Shown in pieces: positions 36,647 to 45,604 of a DNA stretch of 64,000 nucleotides. Where the stretch lies: contig CANRHR010000001.1 of NCBI GenBank assembly GCA_947630475.1, positions 164,825-228,824 of the forward strand. The letters are read 5' to 3'. Position 1 is the stretch's first letter; each line of letters begins with the position of its first letter. Position numbers and translations under genes: made by a program. Under the pieces are notes generated by a model. That model saw nothing but the letters and a program-made list of their open reading frames with translations, was not told the origin of the DNA and did not search any database. Source of the stretch: an uncultured Clostridia bacterium. GTDB taxonomy: Bacteria; Bacillota; Clostridia; Lachnospirales; CAG-274.

Positions 36647-36841
36647 TCAGCATTGATCTATATATTCTTTCAAGCTTTCAAGCTCATTTATCAGCGGAAC
36701 AGCAATGACCTTAGAAAGAGCCTGATTTAATTCTTCATATTGATTGCCCGTTAAATCTATTTCATCGTAATAATGATGTTTTAATCTTGCTATTCTGCTG
36801 TTAATTTCCGAATTTAATTTTGATTTTAAATCTGTACTCAT
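36647..36841 (-). CDS. small conserved-looking helical protein, 64 residues
   Basis: Preceded by a strong AAAGGAGG site seven bases before the ATG, which argues for a real gene. The protein is charged and predicted helical (KLNSEINSRIARLKHHYYDE, then LESLKEYIDQC), with no signal peptide or membrane segment and one C-terminal Cys. I do not recognise a family. It stands between a lipoprotein gene and an LTA-synthase-like gene on the same strand. Confidence 0.55.
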   Translation of the reverse strand: MSTDLKSKLNSEINSRIARLKHHYYDEIDLTGNQYEELNQALSKVIAVPLINELESLKEYIDQC

Positions 36842-36949
36842 TTATAATCCTCCTTTCGCCGTACAAAATTATTTTTTCCGCACAAAATTTATTTATTCAG
36901 AAGCATAAGATTAAAAATATTTTACATTTTGAGAGCTTTTTGGGGATAA

Positions 36950-38818
36950 TTATTTATTTTTTTTGTAATAATCCGTATCTAAAATAAAATCGTTTATTTT
37001 GTAAAATTGCTGAACAAATCCATTCATTTCATCGATTTCTTCCTGAGTCATAGAGCTGTTATATTTAATTTCACCATCTGCAAAATAAGCTTCGTTTGTA
37101 AGCCATCTGTTGTTTGAGAAAATAGCATATCCACTGTAATCTTCATCAAATGCATCTCTTCCCAACACCTTAGGACAATCCAGATTAAACAAATTTGAAA
37201 TAGTTGGAAGAAGATCTATTGTTTGAATAACTTTGCTGTTTTCAACGTTGTCATATCCTCTGCAATATATAAAAGCAGGAGTTTTTTCTTTTATATCCGA
37301 ACCTTCGGCTTTTGTAAGCTCGTTAAGAACATCTTCGTCCGTTATACCATAAGAATAATGATCCGCAAAACCTATTATAACCGTATCATCCAAAATATTA
37401 TCTTTATCAAGCCTGTCTATAAGCTGTGAAAACATATCGTCTGTAATTCTTGCCTGAGCGCATATTGCATTAACCTCATAAGGTCTGTTCGATTTATCGT
37501 ATTGAGGATATTTTTTTAAAGCATATTCCGAAAGATGATTGCTTTTATCATACGGAAGATGTGCGCTGTATGTAATTATAAAATCCATAAAAGGCTTATT
37601 TTCGGTCATTATATTGTAAAGCTCATCGGACTGAGGAAGAAATGTATCAAATTCGGCAGATTTTTCATCATCGGAAAAATCCAAATATGAATTATATTTT
37701 TTATAGCCAAATGCTTCATGCATAATTCCTCTTTTATAAAACTCCGGGCTTCCTTTATGAAAAGAATTTGCCGTATAACCTTTTTCGGAAAAAAGATTGG
37801 CAAGAGCTTCCCCAAAGCTGTTATCGCTTAAAACTTGGGCTGTAACACCGTTACTGTAAGGAAAATTACCCGTATTAAACGAAAATTCCGTATTAAATGT
37901 GCAGCCTACCGTATAAAGCGGTGTATGCATATTGGTAAAATTAATTCCTTCATGCATCATATTCCATATTGTAGGGGTATTTTCTTCATTTATTATCCAA
38001 TCATCAAGACTTTCAAGCATAACAATAATAACATTCTTTCCTTCAAAAATTCCTGTCATTTCATTAGGCTTTTTATCTTCTCTGCCGTTAAAATAATTTT
38101 CTATTTCGGCAATTTTACTTTCATCATCTTTTCGTATTTTATTTTTAATTTTTAATTGTATATCTCTTGCAACATATTGGTAAGCTCCCGTAAGCTCCAT
38201 ATCCGAAACCGAAGAAGTAAACTTGTTGTATTCATAAGCAGGGCTTTGCCAAGCATTCCAATCTTTAAAATCATTTCCTTTTCCGTAACAAATCGAAGGA
38301 ATCGCAAACAAACCAAAAACTCCCGCAACAGCAGGCACTATCTTTAAGTATACAAGCCTTTTCTTAAGCTTAAAACTCGGAAAAATAAAAATGCCTATTA
38401 TACCTATAATAATTGTCGATAAAATAAAAATTATAAAAGAAAGATCTATTATTTCTTTTACAAAACCGGCATAATGAGCGCCCTCTCCCGAATAAGAAAA
38501 ATCGCCCAAATATAAAAAATTATCAAAAATAAGGTAATATCCCCTTTGAATTATAATGTATGCAGCCCAGCAAAAATATAAAATTCCATATGCTATTTTA
38601 CCCGCTTTGCCGGAAAAAAATGAAAGTATAGATATAAATATTAATATCCAACATAATGTAAACAAATTAGATGTATAAAAATAGTCTTTAAAATTTAAAT
38701 TATCCTTAAAAATCGTTTTTAAACCATAATCCATTAAAAAAAAACTAAGCATTATAAAAAACACTTTTAAACAATTAATAAAACTGTTTTTAAAATCTTT
38801 GTTTTTTAAAAAATTCAT
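36950..38818 (-). CDS. LTA-synthase-like membrane sulfatase
   Basis: Probably transfers glycerol-phosphate or a similar alcohol phosphate to a cell-envelope polymer, as LtaS does. Five N-terminal transmembrane helices (about residues 15-175) precede an extracellular sulfatase-fold domain. Metal and catalytic positions are visible: IVMLESLDDW (Glu ~269), GCTFNTEF with the probable nucleophile Thr ~307, FHKGSPEFYKRG and IGFADHYSYG. 622 residues, LtaS size. Start ATG 38818 with GGGAGA seven bases upstream. Exact substrate is not determinable. Confidence 0.85.
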   Translation of the reverse strand: MNFLKNKDFKNSFINCLKVFFIMLSFFLMDYGLKTIFKDNLNFKDYFYTSNLFTLCWILIFISILSFFSGKAGKIAYGILYFCWAAYIIIQRGYYLIFDNFLYLGDFSYSGEGAHYAGFVKEIIDLSFIIFILSTIIIGIIGIFIFPSFKLKKRLVYLKIVPAVAGVFGLFAIPSICYGKGNDFKDWNAWQSPAYEYNKFTSSVSDMELTGAYQYVARDIQLKIKNKIRKDDESKIAEIENYFNGREDKKPNEMTGIFEGKNVIIVMLESLDDWIINEENTPTIWNMMHEGINFTNMHTPLYTVGCTFNTEFSFNTGNFPYSNGVTAQVLSDNSFGEALANLFSEKGYTANSFHKGSPEFYKRGIMHEAFGYKKYNSYLDFSDDEKSAEFDTFLPQSDELYNIMTENKPFMDFIITYSAHLPYDKSNHLSEYALKKYPQYDKSNRPYEVNAICAQARITDDMFSQLIDRLDKDNILDDTVIIGFADHYSYGITDEDVLNELTKAEGSDIKEKTPAFIYCRGYDNVENSKVIQTIDLLPTISNLFNLDCPKVLGRDAFDEDYSGYAIFSNNRWLTNEAYFADGEIKYNSSMTQEEIDEMNGFVQQFYKINDFILDTDYYKKNK

Positions 38819-38891
38819 TTTAGCATCTCCCATATTATTTAACAATATAAAAACATTTATAAAAATAACACTATAAAATCATAGAAATGAT

Positions 38892-38920
38892 ATCATAACT
38901 TCAAAATAAAAACAAGTCAA
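38892..38920 (-). promoter_or_regulatory. sigma-A promoter of the LTA-synthase-like gene
   Basis: Minus-strand TTGACT (38915-38920), a 17-base spacer and TATGAT (38892-38897), about 75 bases before the start codon. Confidence 0.6.
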
Positions 38921-38988
38921 AACCATTAATTTTTTGATATATTCTACATTATTAATGCATATATTGCCATATTTTAATATTTCTATTC

Positions 38989-39018
38989 TGTATAAAATTC
39001 CTTTTGGAACAAATAATA
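38989..39018 (+). promoter_or_regulatory. possible sigma-G-type promoter of spoVT
   Basis: TGTATA, a 17-base spacer and AATAATA resemble the sigma-F/G consensus, and spoVT is a sigma-G gene in B. subtilis. The 107-base distance to the start makes this weak. The rest of the 38819-39124 gap is very AT-rich and holds nothing else I can name. Confidence 0.25.
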
Positions 39019-39124
39019 GCTTTACAACAAAAAATAAAAAAATATTTATAGAGATAACTTTTTTAATAAATAAAAACCATATTTTGAATATCTCTAAATT
39101 ATTTATCATAAAGGAGGACTTTTT

Positions 39125-39670
39125 TTGAAAGCTACCGGTATTGTCAGAAGGATAGATGATTTGGGAAGGGTTGTTATCCCAAAGGAAATCAGAAGAACAT
39201 TAAGAATAAGAGAGGGTGATCCTCTTGAAATATTTACAGACAGAGAAGGAGAAATAATTTTAAAAAAATACTCTCCTATCGGAGAGCTGGGAACATTTGC
39301 AAAAGAATATGCCGAAAGCCTTGCCCAAAGCGCAGGACATATAACTTGTATTGTTGATAAAGATCAAATTATAGCTGTTTCCGGCGGAGCAAAAAAAGAT
39401 TTTATGGAAAAGCATATTTCCAGCGGGCTAGAAAAGGTAATAAATTCAAGAAATACCCATATTGCCGAAAGAAGCGACAAAAATTTTGTGCCGATACTCG
39501 AAGATGAAGATGATTCCATATACAATCATGAGCTTATTACGCCTATCATATCGGAGGGCGATGTTTTGGGAGCTGTTGTTATGCTATCCGATGATAAAAA
39601 AATGGGAGAAGTAGAAGAAAAACTTGCCCAAACCGCATCAGGATTCTTAGGCAAGCAAATGGAACAATAA
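39125..39670 (+). CDS. spoVT: stage V sporulation protein T, AbrB-type regulator
   Basis: Forespore-stage transcription regulator. N-terminal AbrB swapped-hairpin domain (MKATGIVRRIDDLGRVVIPK, residues 1-47) and a C-terminal GAF-like domain (about 56-178) match B. subtilis SpoVT in length and layout (181 vs 178 residues). TTG start with AAGGAGGAC seven bases upstream. Presence marks the organism as a spore former. Convergent with the YugP-like gene. Confidence 0.95.
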   Translation: MKATGIVRRIDDLGRVVIPKEIRRTLRIREGDPLEIFTDREGEIILKKYSPIGELGTFAKEYAESLAQSAGHITCIVDKDQIIAVSGGAKKDFMEKHISSGLEKVINSRNTHIAERSDKNFVPILEDEDDSIYNHELITPIISEGDVLGAVVMLSDDKKMGEVEEKLAQTASGFLGKQMEQ

Positions 39671-39907
39671 AAAACTCTGCTAAATGCAGAGCTTTCAGAC
39701 TGTCAAAAAACCTTGCTTTGAACAAGTAACTTAAAGCGTCGCAGACTTATAATCCGCAGGCGGAATTCACTTCCGCCGAGGAAAACAGCGAGTTTCAAGG
39801 GATTTTTAATCCCGATGGAATTAGCTGTTTATACATCTGTTTTTTTCTCGAAAAAGTCCGAATGGACTTTTTCGACACTCAAAAAGCTCTGCTAAATGCA
39901 GAGCTTT
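39669..39907 (+). mobile_element. MITE-like element A, copy 3, inserted in a terminator
   Basis: The element proper is 39696-39880 (185 bp), beginning CAGACTGTCAAAAAACC and ending GGACTTTTTCGACACTC. It is bounded exactly by 27-bp direct repeats (39669-39695 and 39881-39907; 26 of 27 identical), each a complete hairpin CTCTGC-taaat-GCAGAG with flanking A and T runs. The element's internal hairpins are GGCGGAA / TTCCGCC, GGGATT / AATCCC and GAAAAAGTCC / GGACTTTTTC. No coding capacity. Orientation matches copy 2. Confidence 0.82.
39671..39695 (+). terminator. spoVT terminator (left copy of the duplicated target)
   Basis: CTCTGC-taaat-GCAGAG stem followed by CTTT, directly after the spoVT stop codon. 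Confidence 0.7.
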
Positions 39908-39908
39908 T
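39881..39908 (-). terminator. terminator of the YugP-like gene (right copy of the duplicated target)
   Basis: AAAAGCTCTGC-taaat-GCAGAGCTTTT perfect palindrome just beyond the stop of the minus-strand metallopeptidase gene. Probably the original bidirectional terminator before the element inserted. Confidence 0.7.
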
Positions 39909-39912
39909 ATAA

Positions 39913-40608
39913 TTAATCATTTCTTCTTGAAAATATAAGCAAAAGTCTTAAAAGATTTGAAAGGGCAACCGCAGCCGCTGCCACATATGTTAAAGCGGCT
40001 GCCGAAAGAACTTTCCTGGCAGGCTTCATTTCCTCCGGCGTTAAAAATGAATGCTCATCTAAGAGCTGTAAAGCACGTCTTGAAGCATTAAATTCAACAG
40101 GGAGAGTTATAAATTGAAAAAACACCACAGAAGCAAAAAGTATAATACCTGCCATAAGCAGAAAATTTGAGCCTCCCAAAAATCCAAAAATCAACCCCAG
40201 CATAATCAAGGGCGTTGAAATTTTGGAGCTTATATTTACAATTGGAAATATTGCGCTTCTAAATGCAAGCGGCACATATCCTACATTATGCTGAATAGCG
40301 TGCCCCGTTTCATGAGCGGCAACCCCAAGGGCAGCAACGCTTCTGGAGTCGTAAACCGAATCGGAAAGCCTTAATACTTTATGAGATGGATCATAATGAT
40401 CGGTCAAACTTCCTCTTATATGTTCAACACTTACATCATGAATACCTGCCATATTCAACAGTTGTCTTGCAACATCGGCGCCGGTATAACCCCTTGCACT
40501 TGCCAGCCTTGAATATTTATTAAAGGTAGATGAAACCTTTGACTGCGCATAAAAAGATAATATGGCTGCCGGTATTATTATAAGCATTGTTGGATCAAAC
40601 CAATACAT
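39913..40608 (-). CDS. YugP-type membrane zinc metallopeptidase
   Basis: Putative membrane protease of the Firmicutes YugP family; substrate unknown. HETGH in GVAAHETGHAIQHN (about residues 93-106) supplies the zinc ligands. Hydrophobic segments lie at the N-terminus, at about 115-165, and near the C-terminus. 231 residues, typical. It closes the yicC-to-fmt run 103 bases after fmt. Confidence 0.88.
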   Translation of the reverse strand: MYWFDPTMLIIIPAAILSFYAQSKVSSTFNKYSRLASARGYTGADVARQLLNMAGIHDVSVEHIRGSLTDHYDPSHKVLRLSDSVYDSRSVAALGVAAHETGHAIQHNVGYVPLAFRSAIFPIVNISSKISTPLIMLGLIFGFLGGSNFLLMAGIILFASVVFFQFITLPVEFNASRRALQLLDEHSFLTPEEMKPARKVLSAAALTYVAAAAVALSNLLRLLLIFSRRND

Positions 40609-40710
40609 AAAATCACTCCATTCTTAACTTTAGTAATTTTTGTTTTATTATAAAACGAATTTTTTATTTAAAAGTCTGAAAATTTTTAAAAATTTATATC
40701 AATAATCCGA

Positions 40711-41637
40711 TTATTTTAAAAACATACCTTTTTCTATTTTATGCCCTCTCATATAATCGGCTGTATTCATTTTTTTGCCGCCTTTTGCCTGTATCTGGAT
40801 TATATTCAAAGCAGAATCACCTGTTTTTACAACAAATCCATTTTTATTCGAAACATCAACAATTTCTCCTGCGGCAGCGCAATAGCTTTTATCCTTAACT
40901 TCTTCAGCTTCCCAAATCTTAAATGTTTCATCGTTATAATAAGTATATGCACAAGGTGAAGGATTTAAACCTCTTATAAGATTTTTAATTTCGGCTGAGG
41001 TTTTAGACCAATCAATATACGCTGTCTGCTTTGTTATTTTGGATGCATAGCTTGCTTCGTCATCATTCTGCTTTTGCGCATTAACATTGCCGTTTTCAAA
41101 AAGCTCAAGTGCTTCTGTTAATGCCGATGCACCCAGAGGAGCCATTTTATCATGCAAAGTGCCAAAAGTATCCTCAGGCTCAATTGAAAGCTCCTTTTTT
41201 AAAATCATATCTCCGCAGTCAAGTTCTTTTTTCATATACATAATAGTAATGCCCGTCTTTTTTTCGCCCTCAATAATTGCCCTCTGAATAGGAGCCGCGC
41301 CTCTGTATTTAGGCAAAAGAGAAGCATGAACATTTATGCAGCCAAATTTTGGCATATTCAAAATTTTTTCGGGGAGAAGCTGCCCATATGCTGCAACAAC
41401 AAATATATCCGCCCCAAGAGTTTCAAGCTGTTGTATAATTTCACTTACTTTAACAGGCTGAAAAACTTTAATATTATTTTTTAGCGCAAACTCTTTAACA
41501 GGAGAAAACAACATCTTTCTGCCTCTTCCTTTAGGCTTGTCGGGCTGGGTTACAACAGCTAAAACTTCATGCCTGTCAATCAATGCCTCAAGACTTTTTA
41601 CGGCAAAATCCGGAGTTGCAAAAAATACGGTTTTCAT
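40711..41637 (-). CDS. fmt: methionyl-tRNA formyltransferase
   Basis: Formylates initiator Met-tRNA using 10-formyltetrahydrofolate. The N-terminal formyltransferase fold has the catalytic region INVHASLLPKYRGAAPIQRAI and the Asp in LDCGDMI; a C-terminal OB-fold domain starts near residue 205. 308 residues, normal. Its ATG overlaps the def TAA by one base (TAATG), so the two are coupled. Confidence 0.96.
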   Translation of the reverse strand: MKTVFFATPDFAVKSLEALIDRHEVLAVVTQPDKPKGRGRKMLFSPVKEFALKNNIKVFQPVKVSEIIQQLETLGADIFVVAAYGQLLPEKILNMPKFGCINVHASLLPKYRGAAPIQRAIIEGEKKTGITIMYMKKELDCGDMILKKELSIEPEDTFGTLHDKMAPLGASALTEALELFENGNVNAQKQNDDEASYASKITKQTAYIDWSKTSAEIKNLIRGLNPSPCAYTYYNDETFKIWEAEEVKDKSYCAAAGEIVDVSNKNGFVVKTGDSALNIIQIQAKGGKKMNTADYMRGHKIEKGMFLK

Positions 41638-42116
41638 TATTGTTCCTCCTCACAGTCCTCAACATCATACAGCTCGTTATCTATAAGCCTATCTATATAC
41701 AAAACTCCGTCAAGATGATCTATTTCGTGACATAATGCCCTTGCCATAAGACCTTTGCCTTCAACAATTACCTTTTTGCCATTTCTATCAAGCGCCTCCA
41801 CTTTACAGTAATCCGGTCTTGCAACCTTTCCTATCTTTCCCGGAACGCTCAAACAAGCTTCATCTCCTATTTGTTCTCCGCTTGTTTCAACAATAACAGG
41901 ATTAATAAGCTCAAAAAGACCTTCACCGACATCAACAATGACAATCCTTCGAAGTATGCCAACCTGAGGGGCGGCAAGCCCAACGCCATTGGAATCATAC
42001 ATTGTATCCGCCATATCATCAAGGAGAGTAAATATCTTGTTATTAATATCCTTTACCTCTTTGCATTTTTTTCTCAAAATCTCTTCTGTGCTTATTCTTA
42101 TAGCTCTTAAAGCCAA
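41637..42116 (-). CDS. def: peptide deformylase
   Basis: Removes the formyl group from nascent proteins. All three motifs are present: GVGLAAPQVG, EACLSVPG (metal-binding Cys) and HEIDHLDG (metal-binding His pair). 159 residues. TTG start with AAAGGAG seven bases upstream. Directly upstream of its functional partner fmt. Confidence 0.97.
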   Translation of the reverse strand: MALRAIRISTEEILRKKCKEVKDINNKIFTLLDDMADTMYDSNGVGLAAPQVGILRRIVIVDVGEGLFELINPVIVETSGEQIGDEACLSVPGKIGKVARPDYCKVEALDRNGKKVIVEGKGLMARALCHEIDHLDGVLYIDRLIDNELYDVEDCEEEQ

Positions 42117-42159
42117 TTTAAAAACTCCTTTCGCCTATTTTAAATTTGTGGATTCATTT

Positions 42160-44382
42160 CTATTGTATATAACTGGGATCTAAGGTAAGATTTATATTAA
42201 TTCCTTTTAGATCTTCTTTTTCCTTTAATTTATCTACGCAATACAAAACAAAAGCCTTAACCCTATTTTCTTCTATTCCTTTAACTATAATTTTATATCT
42301 GAATTGTTTTTTTATTTTAGATACAATTGCCGGAGCAGGGCCTAAAATATCAAAGCCGGCTTTTAAATTATATTTTTTCATTATTTCAGCCAAAACATAT
42401 ATTTTGCTTATAACAAATTTTTCATCCTCTCCTATAAACATTATAAAAAATATATGCGAAAACGGAGGATAAAGCATTTGACGTCTTAATTCTATTTCAT
42501 GGTTAAAAAACCCCTCATAATCATTTGTTTTTGTAAAAATCAAGCTGTAATGCTCACTTTGGTAAGACTGCAAAAAAACCTTTCCTTTTTTATCCGCCCT
42601 TCCCGCTCTTCCCGCAACCTGAGTAAGAAGCTGGAACGAGGTTTCTCCGCATCTGTAATCACCTGCATTTAAAGATGTATCGGCTGCAACAACTCCAACC
42701 AACGTTACATTGGGAAAATCCAATCCTTTTGCTATCATTTGAGTACCTACCAAAATATCTGCTTCACCGTTTGCAAAGCTTTTTAAAATTTTTTCATGGC
42801 TGTTTTTTTTTGATGTGGTATCAAGATCCATCCTTAAAACTCTCGCATTGGGAAAATATTTTTTTACCTCCTGCTCTATCTTTTGAGTTCCCACACCAAA
42901 ATATTTTATATAAGGAAGCCCGCATTGGGGACAAATGCTTGGGCTTTGAATCTCGGCGTTACAGTAATGACATATAAGCTTATTTGTATCTATATGATAT
43001 GTATAATTTACATTACAGTTTTCGCAGCTCATAACATATCCGCATTTGCGGCAGGAAACAAAGGTGGAATATCCTCTTCTGTTTAAGAAAAGAATTGTTT
43101 GCTTTCTGTTTTCAATGTTTTTTTTCATCTCATTAAAAAGCTCTCTGCTGAAAATTGAACGATTTCCCTCATCAAGTTCAGCCCTCATATCAACAATCTT
43201 AATCTCCGGAAAAGAGTTATTTACTCTTTTTTTAAGCTTAACAATATCATAAATTCCCTCTTTGGCCTTGTAATAGCTTTCAACGGATGGTGTTGCGCTC
43301 GCCAAAACAACCATAGCCCCTGTAAGAGATGCTATTTTTTCGGCAACCTCTTTAGTATCATATTTAGGTGTAGTTTCTGATTTATATGAGCTTTCATGCT
43401 CTTCGTCTATTATTATAACGCCCAAATTTGCAAGCGGAGCAAATATTGCAGAGCGTGGACCTATCATAACCGATATATCTCCGTTTTTTGCTCTTTTCCA
43501 TTGGTCGTATCTTTCTCCGTCCGACAGTTTGGAATGGGTTACGCTTACTTTATCTCCAAATCGCTCTGTAAAACGCCTTACAGTTTGTGGTGTTAAAGAT
43601 ATTTCAGGAACAAGAACAATTGCCTGTTTTCCGTTTTTAAGAACTTCTTCTATCAACTGAAGAAAAATTTCTGTTTTTCCGCTTCCGGTCACACCATGTA
43701 TTAAAACAGGCTTTCTTTTGGTGTTTTTTAAAGAACTTTTTAAAAATTCGATAGCCGCTTTTTGTTCTAAAGTAGGCTTAAGCTTATCACTTTTTTTAAA
43801 ATCATCGGCATTAAAAGCATTTCTCATAACTTCCTTTTGATTTATAACAATAAGCCCATTTTTTTCGAGAGTTTTTATAGGTGATTCGGCTATTCCCAAA
43901 AGCATCTTTATTTCATAAACAAACATTCCTTCGTTTTCTTTCAAAAGCTTTATAACCTTACTTTGCTGATTATTTTTTTTTATACAGTCTTTAATCAATT
44001 GTTCAATATTTTCTTTTTTATAATTAATAAAGGCATATCTTCTTAGCTTATCGTTTACAATTTTGGGTATTATACACTGTAAACAAGATGAAAGCGTGGT
44101 ATAATACTTTTCTTTCATCCACTTTGCAAGCTCTATTTTATTATCATCTATAACACTGAAATCCGTACAAACCTGTTTAATGCTTTTTAGTCTGTCCTCT
44201 GGAATATCAGTCTTTTCGCTTAAGCCTATTACTATCGCATCTCTCAAATTATTTTTTATGCCGAACGGAACTTTCACAATAAAGCCTTTAGAAACCTTAT
44301 CTTCCAAATTTTCGGGTATTTTATAATTAAAAACTCTGTCAACATTTTTGCTGATAATATCTATTATAACCTCAGCATACAT
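42160..44382 (-). CDS. priA: primosomal replication-restart helicase PriA
   Basis: Restarts stalled replication forks. N-terminal fork-binding domain, then SF2 helicase with Walker A (HGVTGSGKTEIF), DEEH in IIDEEHESSYK, an eight-cysteine zinc region (CRKCGYVMSCENC, CHYC, CPQCG), and the C-terminal helicase lobe with QVAGRAGR. 740 residues, normal. The def gene follows 43 bases later, the usual Firmicutes order. Confidence 0.96.
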   Translation of the reverse strand: MYAEVIIDIISKNVDRVFNYKIPENLEDKVSKGFIVKVPFGIKNNLRDAIVIGLSEKTDIPEDRLKSIKQVCTDFSVIDDNKIELAKWMKEKYYTTLSSCLQCIIPKIVNDKLRRYAFINYKKENIEQLIKDCIKKNNQQSKVIKLLKENEGMFVYEIKMLLGIAESPIKTLEKNGLIVINQKEVMRNAFNADDFKKSDKLKPTLEQKAAIEFLKSSLKNTKRKPVLIHGVTGSGKTEIFLQLIEEVLKNGKQAIVLVPEISLTPQTVRRFTERFGDKVSVTHSKLSDGERYDQWKRAKNGDISVMIGPRSAIFAPLANLGVIIIDEEHESSYKSETTPKYDTKEVAEKIASLTGAMVVLASATPSVESYYKAKEGIYDIVKLKKRVNNSFPEIKIVDMRAELDEGNRSIFSRELFNEMKKNIENRKQTILFLNRRGYSTFVSCRKCGYVMSCENCNVNYTYHIDTNKLICHYCNAEIQSPSICPQCGLPYIKYFGVGTQKIEQEVKKYFPNARVLRMDLDTTSKKNSHEKILKSFANGEADILVGTQMIAKGLDFPNVTLVGVVAADTSLNAGDYRCGETSFQLLTQVAGRAGRADKKGKVFLQSYQSEHYSLIFTKTNDYEGFFNHEIELRRQMLYPPFSHIFFIMFIGEDEKFVISKIYVLAEIMKKYNLKAGFDILGPAPAIVSKIKKQFRYKIIVKGIEENRVKAFVLYCVDKLKEKEDLKGININLTLDPSYIQ

Positions 44383-44414
44383 AAATATCTCTCCAAAACA
44401 CTAAAAGATTAAGC

Positions 44415-44448
44415 CTGTTAAAAAAGCCCAAACGGACTTTTTTAACAG
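44415..44448 (-). terminator. hairpin between rpoZ and priA
   Basis: CTGTTAAAAAAG-CC / GG-CTTTTTTAACAG, almost fully palindromic with a 4-base loop. It resembles the ends of element A. Probably reduces readthrough from rpoZ into priA. Confidence 0.5.
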
Positions 44449-44459
44449 CAAACAGAAGA

Positions 44460-44939
44460 TTAAAACTCATCTTCATTTTCAATCATCGTTTCTGAAATGC
44501 CTTCTTCTTCAAAGTCTTCATAATCATCTTCAATGCCATTTTCCGAAATGTCTTCTTCTTCATCTTCAAAATCATCATAATCATCTTTCATTTCATCATC
44601 TTTATCATAATTATCGTTTTCAAAATCTTCATCGATTTCTTTATCGACAGCCGACATTTCTTCATTCATAATGTTTTTAATCTCTTCGTTCTTTTTTGGC
44701 TTTAAAACGGTTCCTTCACCTTCCGGAACAATTTTTATTTTGCTTGCCGCAAGCTCTGCAACCGCTGTTGAAACAGGCTTTCCCTTAATTTCTTCAACCA
44801 TAGGCTCATCACCGTCAATAAGCTGTCTTGCCCTTTTGGCGGCTGCAATAACAATATTGTATCGGCTTGTCACTTCATCTCCGCCCTCGGATTCCTTATT
44901 AAGAATTTCCATAAGCTCTGCATATGATGGTCGTAACAT
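44460..44939 (-). CDS. rpoZ: RNA polymerase omega subunit with long acidic tail
   Basis: Residues 1-72 are a recognisable omega domain (SRYNIVIAAAKRARQLIDG, then KPVSTAVAELAASKI), which helps fold and assemble RNA polymerase. Beyond about residue 92 a tail of some 67 residues is more than half Asp and Glu (for example DDYDDFEDEEEDI) and has internal similarity (EDDYEDFEEE near 137-146). Omega is usually 60-90 residues in this group. Its ATG overlaps the gmk stop by one base. Confidence 0.9.
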   Translation of the reverse strand: MLRPSYAELMEILNKESEGGDEVTSRYNIVIAAAKRARQLIDGDEPMVEEIKGKPVSTAVAELAASKIKIVPEGEGTVLKPKKNEEIKNIMNEEMSAVDKEIDEDFENDNYDKDDEMKDDYDDFEDEEEDISENGIEDDYEDFEEEGISETMIENEDEF

Positions 44940-45562
44940 TAAAATTCTCCTCCCTTATTTCTTAAAAAAGTTTCCTTAATTGACAAATTACGAAAAGCTT
45001 TGTTTTTTTCACTCTGCACAATTTTAACTATATCACAGGCAGCTGTTTTAACAACTCTGTTAATAACAATATAATCATATTTATCCACAAGCAGAATCTC
45101 TTCTTTTGCACGCTCGGTGCGCATGTTTATTTTTTCTTCGGTTTCGCTTCCTCTTTTTATAAGCCTGTCTTTAAGCTCATAAATATTATCAGGGGTTAAA
45201 AATATCAAAACTGCATCAGGATATTTTTCTTTAACCTGAAGCGCCCCCTGAACCTCTATTTCAAGGATAACATTTTTGCCCTCTTCAAGCTTGTTTAAAA
45301 CATAATCAACGGGTGTACCGTAATATTCCGAACAAAAGCAGGCATATTCCAGCATTTTCCCTTCTTTTATAAGATCTTCAAACTCCATTCGGCTTTTAAA
45401 AAAATAATGTTCTCCGTCAATTTCATAATTTCTGGGTTTTCTGGTAGTTGCCGAAACGGACAAGCTGAAATCATCATTATTTTTGATAATTTCTTTAACG
45501 ACCGTACCCTTTCCTGCTCCCGATGGGCCTGAAATAACAATTAATAAACCTTTTTTATCCAT
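44939..45562 (-). CDS. gmk: guanylate kinase
   Basis: Converts GMP to GDP with ATP. P-loop ISGPSGAGKGTV at the N-terminus, SVSATTRKPRNYEIDGEHY for GMP binding, and IEVQGALQVK in the core. 207 residues. ATG 45562 preferred, with CGGAG nine bases upstream. Between remA and rpoZ as in most Clostridia. Confidence 0.96.
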   Translation of the reverse strand: MDKKGLLIVISGPSGAGKGTVVKEIIKNNDDFSLSVSATTRKPRNYEIDGEHYFFKSRMEFEDLIKEGKMLEYACFCSEYYGTPVDYVLNKLEEGKNVILEIEVQGALQVKEKYPDAVLIFLTPDNIYELKDRLIKRGSETEEKINMRTERAKEEILLVDKYDYIVINRVVKTAACDIVKIVQSEKNKAFRNLSIKETFLRNKGGEF

Positions 45563-45604
45563 TTTTTCCAACTCCGTAAAATTTATTCTTAAGTGTATAT
45601 AAAA

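Noticed and set aside
38879..39109. 76-codon open frame (and a plus-strand one at 38934) before spoVT
   Set aside because: AT-rich promoter DNA with low-complexity Ile/Phe/Lys translation and no ribosome site.
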